Below, one piece after another: positions 1 through 8,329 of a stretch of DNA of 10,683 bases. Where the stretch lies: positions 1 through 10,683 of the forward strand of contig JAUXIU010000020.1 of the NCBI GenBank assembly GCA_030620895.1, given 5' to 3'. The notes beneath the pieces are model-generated. The model saw only the letters and a list, made by a program, of their open reading frames with translations, had not been told where the DNA came from and ran no database searches. How positions within the stretch are numbered: position 1 is the first letter of the stretch; every line of letters starts with the position of its first letter. The DNA is from Deltaproteobacteria bacterium. GTDB lineage: Bacteria; Desulfobacterota; GWC2-55-46; S146-70; JAUXIU01. The translations under genes and the position numbers were made by a program.

Positions 1-528
1 CATAATAAAGGTTACTGCAATCAGTACCATGGCAGTGCCGAAATCTGGCTCCATAAAGATCAATACAACTGGGATAAGAGGTATTATTATATGGGGCAAA
101 AGGCCGGGGAAGAAAGTCTTTATACTCTTCTCCTTAGCCTCAAGCGAGTATGCGAGAAAGATGACAATGGCAAGCTTTGCCACTTCAGAAGGTTGAAAAT
201 TTATAAAACCAAGGTTTATCCACCTTCTTGCTCCACTAACCTCAACTCCAATACCACCCACAAACACAAGTGAGAGAAGGATAATAGATATTACTAGAAT
301 CGGATAGACAAGCTTCCTATATACCCTGTATGGCACCAGCATTGCTGCGACAAATGAAAGAAGGCCAACTACTGTGAAGGTAAGGTGCTTTTTTACAAAT
401 AGATATTCATCTCCAAATCTTTTCATTGCCATTATGTAGCTGCTCGAGTAAACCATTATAATACCGGTCACTACAAGTAACAGGGTGGTTAGTACAAGTA
501 TCTTATCCGTTTCTCTAAGCTTTATCAT
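1..528 (-). CDS. ftsW: Septal peptidoglycan polymerase FtsW (SEDS family), N-terminal part
   Basis: FtsW is the SEDS-family glycosyltransferase that polymerises lipid II into septal peptidoglycan with FtsI. It is a multi-spanning inner-membrane protein. My own translation of the minus strand from the ATG at 528 stays open for 176 codons to the window edge, so the 3' half is missing (family members usually have about 370-420 residues). Residues 9-27 form the first membrane segment, followed by several more hydrophobic stretches. Two SEDS signatures are visible: GARRWINLG at 99-107 followed by FQPSEVAKLA at 111-120, and EPDFGTAM at 160-167. The ATG overlaps the murD stop as ATGA, which points to translational coupling. 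FtsW rather than RodA is favoured by its place right after murD in the dcw order; sequence alone does not separate the two firmly. Confidence 0.95.
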   Translation of the reverse strand, partial: MIKLRETDKILVLTTLLLVVTGIIMVYSSSYIMAMKRFGDEYLFVKKHLTFTVVGLLSFVAAMLVPYRVYRKLVYPILVISIILLSLVFVGGIGVEVSGARRWINLGFINFQPSEVAKLAIVIFLAYSLEAKEKSIKTFFPGLLPHIIIPLIPVVLIFMEPDFGTAMVLIAVTFIM

Positions 529-1874
529 AACCTACCAACCAGTCTCTTAAATTCTTCTCCCCTCTCCTCAAAATTTTTAAACATATCAAAGCTGCTACAC
601 GCAGGAGAGAGGAGTACAGTATCACCTTGCGTGCTCCTTGAAGATGCAATCCTTACTGCCTCTTCAAGTGTATCCGCCAGTTTAATTTCCACACATCCTT
701 GAAGGGCATTCTTTATCTTATCCCTCGCCTCACCTATAAGGATCAGCAACTTTACCCTATCAATTATATGTTCCTTAAGGATGGTATAGTCTCCACCCTT
801 ATCTTTACCTCCTGCAATAAGTATGGTCGGTCCTCCCATGCTCTCCAATATTCTAATAAGCGCCCCGATATTCGTACCCTTGGAATCATTGAAATACAAT
901 ACATCATCCACTTTCCTAATAGCCTCCATTCTGTGGGGAAGACCGTTAAAGTCATTAACAGCATCTAAAATCTTATCCCTTGGAATACCGCAACCTCTTG
1001 CTGCCGCTATTACAGCCATAATATTTTCTAGGTTGTGCGATCCACTGAGTTTAAAATTCGTTGTGGGATAAGACTCCCTTACTCCATTACAAGAATAGAT
1101 TATTTCACCGTCACTATAATAAACCCCTTCATCTAATACCCTGCTAATACTAAAAGGCATCATCCTGACATGTTCTTCAATCATCTGGATTCTGGACCTT
1201 ATCATCTGGTCATCATAATTAAATATTGCAAGATCACCGGCCTTCTGGTTTTTGAATATCTTGAACTTTGCTGTACAATACTCTTCTATTGTGGGATACC
1301 TGTCAAGATGGTCAGATGTTATATTCAGAAGTACAGCCACATTAGGCCTGAATCTCCTGATTCCCTCCAACTGGAAGCTACTTACTTCCACGACAATATC
1401 ATCAGCCACTTTATCTGAAACCAGATACTCTACAAGTGGTACCCCTATATTGCCACAGACAAAAACCTTCCTACCTGCTGCTGAAAGGACCTTTCCCAAT
1501 AGCGTTGTAGTGGTCGTCTTACCATTGGTTCCAGTAACAGCCAGGATGGGTCTATCTATAAAGCCACTGGCCAATTCAATTTCACTTATTGTCTCTACGC
1601 CGTGTTCTCTCGCCTTTTCAAGTGCCGGTAGTCCTGGTATAACACCAGGGCTTACTATAATAAGATCAGATGACAGAAAGGTCTCGATATTATGCCCGCC
1701 ACATTCTACCGAAATCCCCATACCTTTTAGGTCATCAAAACATTCTATACTGGAGGCAGGTTTAATATCCGTTACAGTTACCCTCGCTCCTCTATCAACA
1801 AGAAATCTGACTGTTGCATATCCAGTTCTTCCAAGACCGACGACCAGTACCTTTGTGCTTTTCAAATTGATCAT
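525..1874 (-). CDS. murD: UDP-N-acetylmuramoylalanine--D-glutamate ligase MurD
   Basis: This cytoplasmic Mur ligase adds D-glutamate to UDP-MurNAc-L-Ala using ATP. The 449-residue length is normal for MurD. The N-terminal UDP-binding fold has GLGRTG at 13-18 and SPGV at 75-78. The ATPase P-loop TGTNGKTTT is at 114-122, then GNIG at 141-144, EVSSFQLE at 163-170 and NITSDHLDRY at 184-193. K203 or K205 lies in the region of the carbamylated lysine. GSHNLEN (277-283), LPHRME (311-316), FNDSKGTN (327-334) and the C-terminal LSPACSSFDMF (422-432) complete the family pattern. The ATG start gives a typical MurD N-terminus, but no Shine-Dalgarno sequence precedes it: a heptameric repeat tract begins 2 nt upstream. 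The stop overlaps the ftsW start. The 217-bp gap to mraY is entirely non-coding and rich in repeats. Confidence 0.98.
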   Translation of the reverse strand: MINLKSTKVLVVGLGRTGYATVRFLVDRGARVTVTDIKPASSIECFDDLKGMGISVECGGHNIETFLSSDLIIVSPGVIPGLPALEKAREHGVETISEIELASGFIDRPILAVTGTNGKTTTTTLLGKVLSAAGRKVFVCGNIGVPLVEYLVSDKVADDIVVEVSSFQLEGIRRFRPNVAVLLNITSDHLDRYPTIEEYCTAKFKIFKNQKAGDLAIFNYDDQMIRSRIQMIEEHVRMMPFSISRVLDEGVYYSDGEIIYSCNGVRESYPTTNFKLSGSHNLENIMAVIAAARGCGIPRDKILDAVNDFNGLPHRMEAIRKVDDVLYFNDSKGTNIGALIRILESMGGPTILIAGGKDKGGDYTILKEHIIDRVKLLILIGEARDKIKNALQGCVEIKLADTLEEAVRIASSRSTQGDTVLLSPACSSFDMFKNFEERGEEFKRLVGRL

Positions 1875-1876
1875 AT

Positions 1877-1988
1877 GATTTACGGGTTGCGTGTTGCGAG
1901 TTACGAGGTGCGAGTTTCAAGTTACGAGTTGCGAGTTTCAAGTTACGGGTTGCGTGTTGCGAGTTACGGGTTGCGTGTTGCGAGTTTT
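1877..1988. repeat. Degenerate heptamer array, 16 units, GNGTTNC consensus
   Basis: Sixteen consecutive 7-nt units fill these 112 bp without a phase break. On the plus strand they include GGGTTGC three times, GTGTTGC three times, and GAGTTAC, GAGTTTC and AAGTTAC twice each, with a few singletons. The common form is roughly GNGTTNC. A higher 21-nt period is also present: units at 1947-1967 recur at 1968-1988 with one or two changes, and a 14-nt pair at 1912-1925 recurs at 1933-1946. The array ends 2 nt before the murD start codon on the minus strand. It resembles the short tandemly repeated heptamers of filamentous cyanobacteria in design, not necessarily in origin. Confidence 0.9.
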
Positions 1989-2026
1989 TATTTCCGTTAT
2001 GTCTCTACATATTCTTTCTCTTTTTT

Positions 2027-2050
2027 AACCCGAAACTCGTAACCCGTAAC
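2027..2050. repeat. Inverted partner of the heptamer array
   Basis: This 24-nt segment is the reverse-complement form of the heptamer family found at 1877-1988, separated from it by a 38-nt AT-rich spacer. Its best complement, 1921-1944, gives 20 Watson-Crick pairs, 3 G-U pairs and one mismatch in the minus-strand transcript. The same 24 nt recurs in the same orientation at 10543-10566 with a single difference. Confidence 0.85.
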
Positions 2051-2058
2051 TACCTGAT

Positions 2059-2091
2059 CTCTGTGGTAAGTTGTTAACCATGTTAACAGAG
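2059..2091 (-). other. Stem-loop just after the mraY stop codon
   Basis: The perfect inverted repeat TGTTAAC-CAT-GTTAACA (2072-2088) lies directly 3' of the mraY stop codon. An outer pair, CTCTGT (2059-2064) with ACAGAG (2086-2091), gives a competing or extended fold. No U-run follows on the minus strand, so I do not call it an intrinsic terminator. It may be an mRNA-stabilising or processing structure; this is inference. Confidence 0.4.
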
Positions 2092-3165
2092 TTATCTCAA
2101 CTTCAAGGTGCTGACCGCTATCAAAGACAGTATTATTGCTATTATCCAGAACCTGACTATAATTCTTGGTTCCGGCCAGCCTTTCAATTCAAAGTGGTGA
2201 TGTATAGGGGCCATCATAAAGACCCGCTTCCCCCTAAGTTTAAAAGAAGCAACCTGAAATATTACAGATAAGGCCTCAACAACAAATATACCACCTATTA
2301 GAACTAGGAGTGCTTCATGTTTGGTTATTATAGCAATCGTACCAAGAGCACCACCCATAGCCAATGAGCCTATATCCCCCATAAATACCTGTGCGGGATA
2401 TGTATTGAACCACAGGAACCCCAAACTTGCGCCAACCATTGCACCGGCAAATATCGTCAATTCACCAACGAATGGTACATACATAATCTGAAGGTAATTA
2501 GCGATACCTGAATGACCTGTAAGATAGGCAAGGAGCATATAAGTAGCCCCTGCTATTATTATAGGTCCGACAGCCAGACCATCAAGACCATCCGTTAGAT
2601 TCACCGCATTTGAGGCCCCAACTATTACAAACATGGCAAAGGGGACATAGAACCAGCCCATATCTATCCTGACTTCCTTTAAAAAAGGTATTGTAACAAT
2701 AGTATTAAACTCGCTTACATAGAGAAAAAGGGCAACCAGAAAAGCTATCAACAACTGACATAAAAATTTATATCTGGGCCTTAGTCCTGAGCTGTCCTTT
2801 TTAACAATCTTCTTGTAGTCATCTATAAAGCCCACTACTCCCATGCTGACGGTTATGAAAATTAACACCCATACATACGGGTTGGTAAGATTTGTCCATA
2901 GCAAAATGGACAATATTACAGAGAAAAGTATGAGAGCCCCTCCCATTGTTGGGGTACCCTCCTTGCTTTTATGATTTGGAGGTCCATTCCTTCTTATAAC
3001 CTGTCCTAGCTGCAGTACTGACAACCTCTTTATGATGTATGGACCCAGGACAAAGCATATTACAAGGGCAGTTACAACAGCATATATAGTCCTGAAAGTA
3101 ATATACTGAAAGACATTGAATGCTGAATAATACTTACTTAACGGGTATAATAAATGATATAACAT
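2092..3165 (-). CDS. mraY: Phospho-N-acetylmuramoyl-pentapeptide-transferase MraY
   Basis: MraY transfers phospho-MurNAc-pentapeptide from the UDP precursor to undecaprenyl phosphate, forming lipid I at the inner face of the membrane. The 357 residues match the usual length of about 360. About ten hydrophobic segments are visible. Motifs include [16 protein letters not shown] at 61-76, the DD pair at D115-D116 in [21 protein letters not shown] at 186-198, FMGDIGS with D264 at 261-267, and the loop histidines in [12 protein letters not shown] at 319-330. The opening [10 protein letters not shown] is typical, supporting the ATG at 3165. Only a weak AGGT-like Shine-Dalgarno sequence precedes it. 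The 89-bp gap to murF is AT-rich and holds no gene. Confidence 0.98.
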   Translation of the reverse strand: MLYHLLYPLSKYYSAFNVFQYITFRTIYAVVTALVICFVLGPYIIKRLSVLQLGQVIRRNGPPNHKSKEGTPTMGGALILFSVILSILLWTNLTNPYVWVLIFITVSMGVVGFIDDYKKIVKKDSSGLRPRYKFLCQLLIAFLVALFLYVSEFNTIVTIPFLKEVRIDMGWFYVPFAMFVIVGASNAVNLTDGLDGLAVGPIIIAGATYMLLAYLTGHSGIANYLQIMYVPFVGELTIFAGAMVGASLGFLWFNTYPAQVFMGDIGSLAMGGALGTIAIITKHEALLVLIGGIFVVEALSVIFQVASFKLRGKRVFMMAPIHHHFELKGWPEPRIIVRFWIIAIILSLIAVSTLKLR

Positions 3166-3254
3166 AGGACCTATCTAAAAATTTTCTCATTTTTGTTTCC
3201 AGTGCAAAAACTATTAGAAACTGATGACACATAAATATTTATATCTTGATTTGT

Positions 3255-4721
3255 TTATCTGCATTCTGATTTTTTTATTTGTAGTTTATCCGAATCTTTT
3301 TCATGGAACCGGTTTGCTGTATTTTTTATCGTGAGCCTCAACTTCTCTACGACATCCTCCATCCCTGCAGCCCTTGAACCCTTTACCAGGATCACATCAC
3401 CGTCTCTCATGTTATTCTCGAGTATATTAACAATATCATCCTTACTTGCCACTCTGTGCACACACCCACTAGCCATACCTTCACTCACCGCACCATCATA
3501 TACTTCTTCTTTAAAATCCCCATAAACGATAAGAAGATCTATGCCCATCCGGCATACCATAGTACCAATCCATTTGTGTATATCTCTGGCTGTATCTCCC
3601 AGTTCAAGCATATCTCCGAGCACTGCAATCTTTCTCCAGAAGAAGGTAGAAAGTGTCTTTAATGCGACTTCCATTGACTCAGGACTGGCGTTATAAGTAT
3701 CATCGAGGACGGTAATATTACCAAGCTTCAATAACTCCATACGTCCTTTCATAGGGATGAACCGAGAAAGACCCTCAGCGATATCCCTGCATCCAATCCC
3801 AAGTGCAGAAGCAGTGGCTATAGCCGCAGCTGCATTGTACAGATTATGCGTGCCTATACTGTTTATCTTTACAACAATATCGTTGTTGTAGACTGAGAAT
3901 CTGGCTATAAGCCTATCTGGCGACAAATCATCAACCTCACAACCCTTTAATCGGACATCGCCTCCTCTATTTAAACTGTAAGTAACGCGTCTTCTGTGCG
4001 ATTTATCAACCATTTTAACTACCCACGGATCATCGAGATTAACCACCTCTATTCCATCTGGCTTCAACATGGCAAAAAGCTCACTCTTCGCCCGAGCGAC
4101 CTCTTCAATTCCACCCAGAGTGGACATATGGGCAACACCTATATTTGTAAGGAGCGCCACGTCTGGCTTTGAAATCTCAGCAAGTCTTGTCATCTCTTCC
4201 CTCCCACTTATCCCCAGCTCGACAACAGCTATCTGGTGAGAATCTTCGAGGCCTAATATGGTCAATGGGAGACCTATCAGGTTATTCTTATTTCCTTCTG
4301 TCTTGTGAACAGTCAAATTCATACCTAGAATTATGGCTATCATCTCCTTTGTAGTAGTTTTTCCACAACTGCCGCTAACAGCCACAAGTGGGACAGGATA
4401 TTTATCACGCCAGAACCTTGCTGTATCGCCAAGGGCATCAAGTGTATCGTCAACAGAGATAATACAAAGCCCTGGTAACGATTCCTCTAACGCGGAGACC
4501 CCTTCCCAATCCCTGTTCACTATTGCTCCCACCACCCCTTTCTCTTTAAGGTTTGAAATAAAGCAATGTCCGTCAAACCTCTTTCCAAGCAGGGCAAAAA
4601 ATATCTCACCTTCATTTATTGCTCTGGTATCAGTAGACACACCATTAATGATGGCCTGCTTATCTCCCTTAACAAGAAAGCCCCCTGTAGCCTTCAATAT
4701 ATCCTCTATATAGAGCTTCAT
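3255..4721 (-). CDS. murF: UDP-MurNAc-tripeptide--D-alanyl-D-alanine ligase MurF
   Basis: MurF adds the D-Ala-D-Ala dipeptide, completing the UDP-MurNAc-pentapeptide that MraY uses. The N-terminal domain shows the VSTDTR/FFALLGKRFDGH pattern (28-52). The P-loop SGSCGKTTTKE is at 116-126, GNKNNLIGLP at 143-152, ELGISGREEM at 168-177 and LTNIGVAHM at 191-199. Next come GTHNLYNAAAA at 290-300, DDTYNASPESM at 340-350, AVLGDMLELG at 366-375 and KGSRAAGME at 447-454. The ATG at 4721 gives a typical start, although no clear Shine-Dalgarno sequence is present. About 20 polar, lysine-rich residues (466-488) extend past the usual C-terminus and are encoded by DNA that looks repeat-derived. The total of 488 residues is slightly long for the family. 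Confidence 0.97.
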   Translation of the reverse strand: MKLYIEDILKATGGFLVKGDKQAIINGVSTDTRAINEGEIFFALLGKRFDGHCFISNLKEKGVVGAIVNRDWEGVSALEESLPGLCIISVDDTLDALGDTARFWRDKYPVPLVAVSGSCGKTTTKEMIAIILGMNLTVHKTEGNKNNLIGLPLTILGLEDSHQIAVVELGISGREEMTRLAEISKPDVALLTNIGVAHMSTLGGIEEVARAKSELFAMLKPDGIEVVNLDDPWVVKMVDKSHRRRVTYSLNRGGDVRLKGCEVDDLSPDRLIARFSVYNNDIVVKINSIGTHNLYNAAAAIATASALGIGCRDIAEGLSRFIPMKGRMELLKLGNITVLDDTYNASPESMEVALKTLSTFFWRKIAVLGDMLELGDTARDIHKWIGTMVCRMGIDLLIVYGDFKEEVYDGAVSEGMASGCVHRVASKDDIVNILENNMRDGDVILVKGSRAAGMEDVVEKLRLTIKNTANRFHEKDSDKLQIKKSECR

Positions 4722-4757
4722 ATATCTGTTATTAAATTTAAAGTTTTTGTTAAAAAA

Positions 4758-4796
4758 TAATCTGTGTAATCATCTTAACATTAATCTGTGTAATCA
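4758..4796. repeat. 15-bp direct repeat spanning the 3' end of murE
   Basis: The 15-mer TAATCTGTGTAATCA occurs at 4758-4772 and again at 4782-4796, 24 bp apart. The second copy is inside murE and supplies its last codons and stop; the first lies in the 59-bp murE-murF gap. Internally each copy is two similar 7-nt blocks, the same step as the longer tracts elsewhere in the window. Confidence 0.85.
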
Positions 4797-6361
4797 GGTT
4801 TATCTCTCCTTCTCTTTTCAATCTCCATCTTTAACTCTTCCATATCATCAAATGGTATCTTCTTATCTCCTATAATTTGATAGTTCTCATGACCCTTACC
4901 GGCAAGAAGGACTATATCACCGGCAGAAGCCATAACGAGTGCTCTTCTTATCGCTTCTCTTCTATTAGACAAAATCATATAACCCCTGGACGTCACATGC
5001 TCGCCAGGTTCATATCTTCTCACATCCCCTATGCCCGACTCTATCTCATTTATAATGTCCAGCGGATCCTCACCCCTGGGGTTATCAGATGTTATAATTG
5101 TAATGTCACTCCACCTGACGACGACCTTACCCATAAGGGGCCTCTTTCCCCTATCCCTGTCTCCTCCACACCCAAAGACTGTAATTATCCTATTTTTGCT
5201 TACACACCTGAGTGTCTTTAATACCCTCTCCAGTGCGTCTGCTGTATGTGCAAAATCCACAATTGCCTTAAATCCATCTGGAGATGATATGCACTCCATC
5301 CTGCCTGGCACACTCTCCATACACCTTATCCCCTCCTCTATAACTGCCTTATCAAGGCCTAGGGCTATACCTGTTCCAACTGCAGCCATTATATTCTTAA
5401 GGTTATACTCACCTATAAGAGGAGAAGAAAGCTTCATTGAACCGATTGGTGTTGAAAGCTCAGCCTCAATACCTTCTTCTGAAAGGACCATCTTCCTGGA
5501 TACAATATCCGCATCCTTATTCTCAATGCTGAACCCGATAAGGGGATTAGTAAGATCTCTGATAAGCGTTTTCGCCCAAGGGTCATCAATATTGATAACA
5601 GTCTTTCCATCATCGGTTATAAGGGATTCAAACAACCTTGCCTTGCTGGCAAAGTAGTCCTCCATCGTATTGTGAAAGTCGAGATGATCCTGTGTAAGGT
5701 TCGTAAAAATACCAACTGCAAACCTGCAACCATCTACCCTCTTCTGAGCAAGGGCATGGGAAGAAACCTCCATAACACAATGAGTCACACCATCGTCAAC
5801 CATATCTCTCAATAGCTTGTGGATTTCCGGGGCTTCAGGCGTCGTATATAGGGCAGGAATATTCTTCTTACCGTACCTGTAAGATACAGTGCCTATAACA
5901 CCTGTGATAAGTCCCGCATGATTAAGAATTGATTCTATCAGGTATGTGGTGGTTGTCTTTCCATTTGTTCCAGTAACGCCCACAACAGAAAGGGCACTAG
6001 AAGGTTCACCATAGAATACATCTGCAACCCTTCCAAGAGCTTCCCTGGTGTCCGGGACAACGATCTGTGTGGCAGAAAGACCAGGCACAAACCTTTCTAC
6101 AAGTACCGCTGCAGCACCTCTATTTATTGCATCTTGAAGAAAGATATGGCCATCACGCCTCTCTCCTTTAAGTGCAGCGAAGATAAACCCATCTCTTACC
6201 TCTCTTGAATCAGAGGTGATACCATCTACAGAGATATTGTCATCACCAAACATATCGCTTATCTCCAGGCCCCTGATAATATCATTCAAACTTGCTCCCA
6301 TCTTCATACCGGTATCTACCTTATTCATCCCATCAACTATCAGCGTATCATTATTTATCAC
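4781..6361 (-). CDS. murE: UDP-MurNAc-tripeptide synthetase MurE, meso-diaminopimelate type
   Basis: MurE adds the third peptide residue to UDP-MurNAc-L-Ala-D-Glu. The P-loop GVTGTNGKTTTT is at 128-139, TTPEAP at 173-178, EVSSHAL at 198-204 and NLTQDHLDFH at 221-230. K240 in YFASKARLF is the expected carbamylated lysine. Further motifs are GEYNLKN (317-323), GRMECI (353-358), VDFAHT (368-373), GCGGDRDRGKRPLM (397-410) and AGKGHENYQ (487-495). DNPR at 426-429 is the established signature for meso-DAP, implying DAP-type peptidoglycan. The start is GTG at 6361 with AGAGGG just upstream; the resulting N-terminus is about 15-20 residues longer than usual, and the in-frame ATG at codon 12 is an alternative with a weaker ribosome site. 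The last residues are encoded by a short direct repeat shared with the downstream gap. Confidence 0.97.
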   Translation of the reverse strand: MINNDTLIVDGMNKVDTGMKMGASLNDIIRGLEISDMFGDDNISVDGITSDSREVRDGFIFAALKGERRDGHIFLQDAINRGAAAVLVERFVPGLSATQIVVPDTREALGRVADVFYGEPSSALSVVGVTGTNGKTTTTYLIESILNHAGLITGVIGTVSYRYGKKNIPALYTTPEAPEIHKLLRDMVDDGVTHCVMEVSSHALAQKRVDGCRFAVGIFTNLTQDHLDFHNTMEDYFASKARLFESLITDDGKTVINIDDPWAKTLIRDLTNPLIGFSIENKDADIVSRKMVLSEEGIEAELSTPIGSMKLSSPLIGEYNLKNIMAAVGTGIALGLDKAVIEEGIRCMESVPGRMECISSPDGFKAIVDFAHTADALERVLKTLRCVSKNRIITVFGCGGDRDRGKRPLMGKVVVRWSDITIITSDNPRGEDPLDIINEIESGIGDVRRYEPGEHVTSRGYMILSNRREAIRRALVMASAGDIVLLAGKGHENYQIIGDKKIPFDDMEELKMEIEKRRRDKPDYTD

Positions 6362-6406
6362 TAAACCCTCTTAACAAATAGTAATAATCCTTACTCCGCA
6401 CGCAGG

Positions 6407-8329
6407 TTATTGAAACCTAACTTCCACAACACTGTCAGAACCAATCTCGCTTCCTGGCAATGGCCTTTGTGATACAGTCCTGCCGCTACCCATTATCTTT
6501 AGCTTAACCGGAATCTCATTTGCTATCCTCATTACCATCCTCATACTTTTATCCCTGAAGTCTGGTATTCTGCCTTTTTTGATTTCAGTGTGTTTAATCT
6601 CCTTATATACAGGAATCATTTTCTTTGCAACATTCAACTTCCTTCCTGGAAATAACCCCAGATACGCCATACTCTTTTTCATGATCTCCCTGAACACAGG
6701 GGCTGCAATGGTGCTGCCATAAAAGTCACCGGCAGGTTCATCAATCAGCACAAGTACTGCCAATCTTGGAGAGTCAGCTGGTGCAAAACCAAGGAATGAA
6801 CTGATATATTTACCTGGCGCATAACCTCCGTAGATAAGGTCAGGTTTCTGGGCTGTCCCTGTCTTGCCTGCAATTTTAATATCGGCCAATGAGGCCTTTG
6901 CTCCTGTCCCACCTTCCTCAGTCACACCCCTAAGAATATTCTTTACCATAAAAGCCGTCTCTTCTGAAACAACTCTTCTAACGACAGTTGGGTTAAACTC
7001 CTTCACCACCATGCCATCAGGAGATATTATAGACTTTGCTATATAAGGTTTATAAAGGAACCCCCCGTTTGCAATTGCAGAAATTGCTGTAACAAGTTGT
7101 ATCGCCGTAGTAGATACCCCATGGCCAAAGGACGCTGTTGCCAGAGAAACCTTTGACCTTTCAAACCTCTTTACAACACCTGATGCTTCACCGATGATAT
7201 CTATACCGGTACTCTTCCCAAAGCCAAAACTATCTATATACCTTACATATTGTTCTCCACCTAATTTCTCACCAATCTTTATCGCACCTATGTTGCTTGA
7301 ATATTTTATTATATTCGTAACAGAAAGCCAGCCGTGTTTTTTAACATCATGGAACACCCTATCCGCAACCTTATATTTTCCATTTTCACAGTAAAATATA
7401 TCGTTTGGTCCGACAATCCCCTCCTCAAGAGCCGCAGCTAAGAGAAATACTTTGAATATTGAGCCGGGTTCATAGCTGTCGGTTATAGATCTATTCCTCC
7501 AGTCCTGGGGTCTGTAATCCCAGAAATTATTTGGATCAAAGGTGGGGAGGTTGGCCATTGCAAGGACCTCACCGGTATTGGGGTCCATAACTATCACCAT
7601 TCCAGCCTTCGCCTCAGTTGTCCTGACAACCTTCCTAAGTTCTTTCTCCGCTATATACTGTATTGTTTTATCGATTGTAAGTATTAAATCATTCCCTTTG
7701 ATAGGATGTGACTTCTCCAGATCACCGAACAGCATCTCTCTTCCAAGGGCATCCCTCTCTCCATAAACCTTAACGTCCCCGCCAATCAGGTGTCTATTAT
7801 ACTCCAGTTCGATACCTTCAAGGCCTGTAGAATCATGACCAACAAATCCGATTACATTACTTGCAAGATTCGGTGGTGGATAAAATCTCTTACTCTCCTT
7901 CATTAAACCAACCCCTTTTATACCCGATATCCTCTCTCTTTCACCCTTCGCTAGGTCTATCTGTCTCTTTAACCATACAAAAGGGGAATTGGATAACAGT
8001 TTGTCCTCGATCCTCATTTTACCTGTTAAAAGAACGGGTGCTATTGTTCTGGCCAGCGTCTTTGGTTTGGCAACTTTCGCAGGGTGGGCATACACAGAGT
8101 CTACCTCTATACTGATAGCAAGTTCATTCAAATTCCTGTCATAAATCCCTCCCCTCTCTGGCAAGAGGTTTATCTTCTTTAGATATTGACTCCTCGCCCT
8201 TGCTTCGAGTTTATTCTTATATATAATCTGTAACTGGAAATCCCTGGCAACTATTATAATAAAAGATAGCAAAAAAAAGATTAAGATGCTAATTATACGA
8301 AACTGTAGCCACTTTGTCCCTTTATTCAT
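6407..8329 (-). CDS. ftsI: Septal penicillin-binding protein FtsI (PBP3-like) with C-terminal PASTA domain
   Basis: FtsI is the class B transpeptidase that crosslinks septal peptidoglycan, anchored in the inner membrane with a periplasmic catalytic domain. A short cytoplasmic N-terminus precedes one membrane segment at about residues 10-28. The dimerisation domain begins with ERGGIYDRNLNELA (58-71). The transpeptidase motifs are all intact: SIFK with catalytic S290 and K293, SSN at 344-346, and KTG at 489-491. Residues from about 587 to 640 (IPDFRDKS to VVEVRFQ, with QRPLPGSEI) form a single PASTA domain, absent from E. coli FtsI but present in many Gram-positive and some deltaproteobacterial homologues. 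The ATG overlaps the ftsL stop as ATGA, indicating coupling. The 45-bp gap to murE holds only the murE ribosome site. Confidence 0.97.
   Translation of the reverse strand: MNKGTKWLQFRIISILIFFLLSFIIIVARDFQLQIIYKNKLEARARSQYLKKINLLPERGGIYDRNLNELAISIEVDSVYAHPAKVAKPKTLARTIAPVLLTGKMRIEDKLLSNSPFVWLKRQIDLAKGERERISGIKGVGLMKESKRFYPPPNLASNVIGFVGHDSTGLEGIELEYNRHLIGGDVKVYGERDALGREMLFGDLEKSHPIKGNDLILTIDKTIQYIAEKELRKVVRTTEAKAGMVIVMDPNTGEVLAMANLPTFDPNNFWDYRPQDWRNRSITDSYEPGSIFKVFLLAAALEEGIVGPNDIFYCENGKYKVADRVFHDVKKHGWLSVTNIIKYSSNIGAIKIGEKLGGEQYVRYIDSFGFGKSTGIDIIGEASGVVKRFERSKVSLATASFGHGVSTTAIQLVTAISAIANGGFLYKPYIAKSIISPDGMVVKEFNPTVVRRVVSEETAFMVKNILRGVTEEGGTGAKASLADIKIAGKTGTAQKPDLIYGGYAPGKYISSFLGFAPADSPRLAVLVLIDEPAGDFYGSTIAAPVFREIMKKSMAYLGLFPGRKLNVAKKMIPVYKEIKHTEIKKGRIPDFRDKSMRMVMRIANEIPVKLKIMGSGRTVSQRPLPGSEIGSDSVVEVRFQ

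Noticed and set aside
1252..1878. Long plus-strand open frame (about 208 codons) opposite murD
   Set aside because: It is antisense to a well-supported MurD with all motifs intact, shows no recognisable domain and no ribosome site; it is a shadow frame.
1877..2050. Possible CRISPR array
   Set aside because: Units are 7 nt, contiguous and degenerate, with no spacers of constant length and no cas genes in the window.
2071..2271. Plus-strand frame of 66 codons over the mraY 3' end
   Set aside because: It overlaps the mraY C-terminus and the post-stop hairpin and has no recognisable features.
5031..5657. Long plus-strand open frame (about 208 codons) opposite murE
   Set aside because: It is antisense to conserved MurE motifs, with a low-complexity composition typical of reverse-frame shadows.
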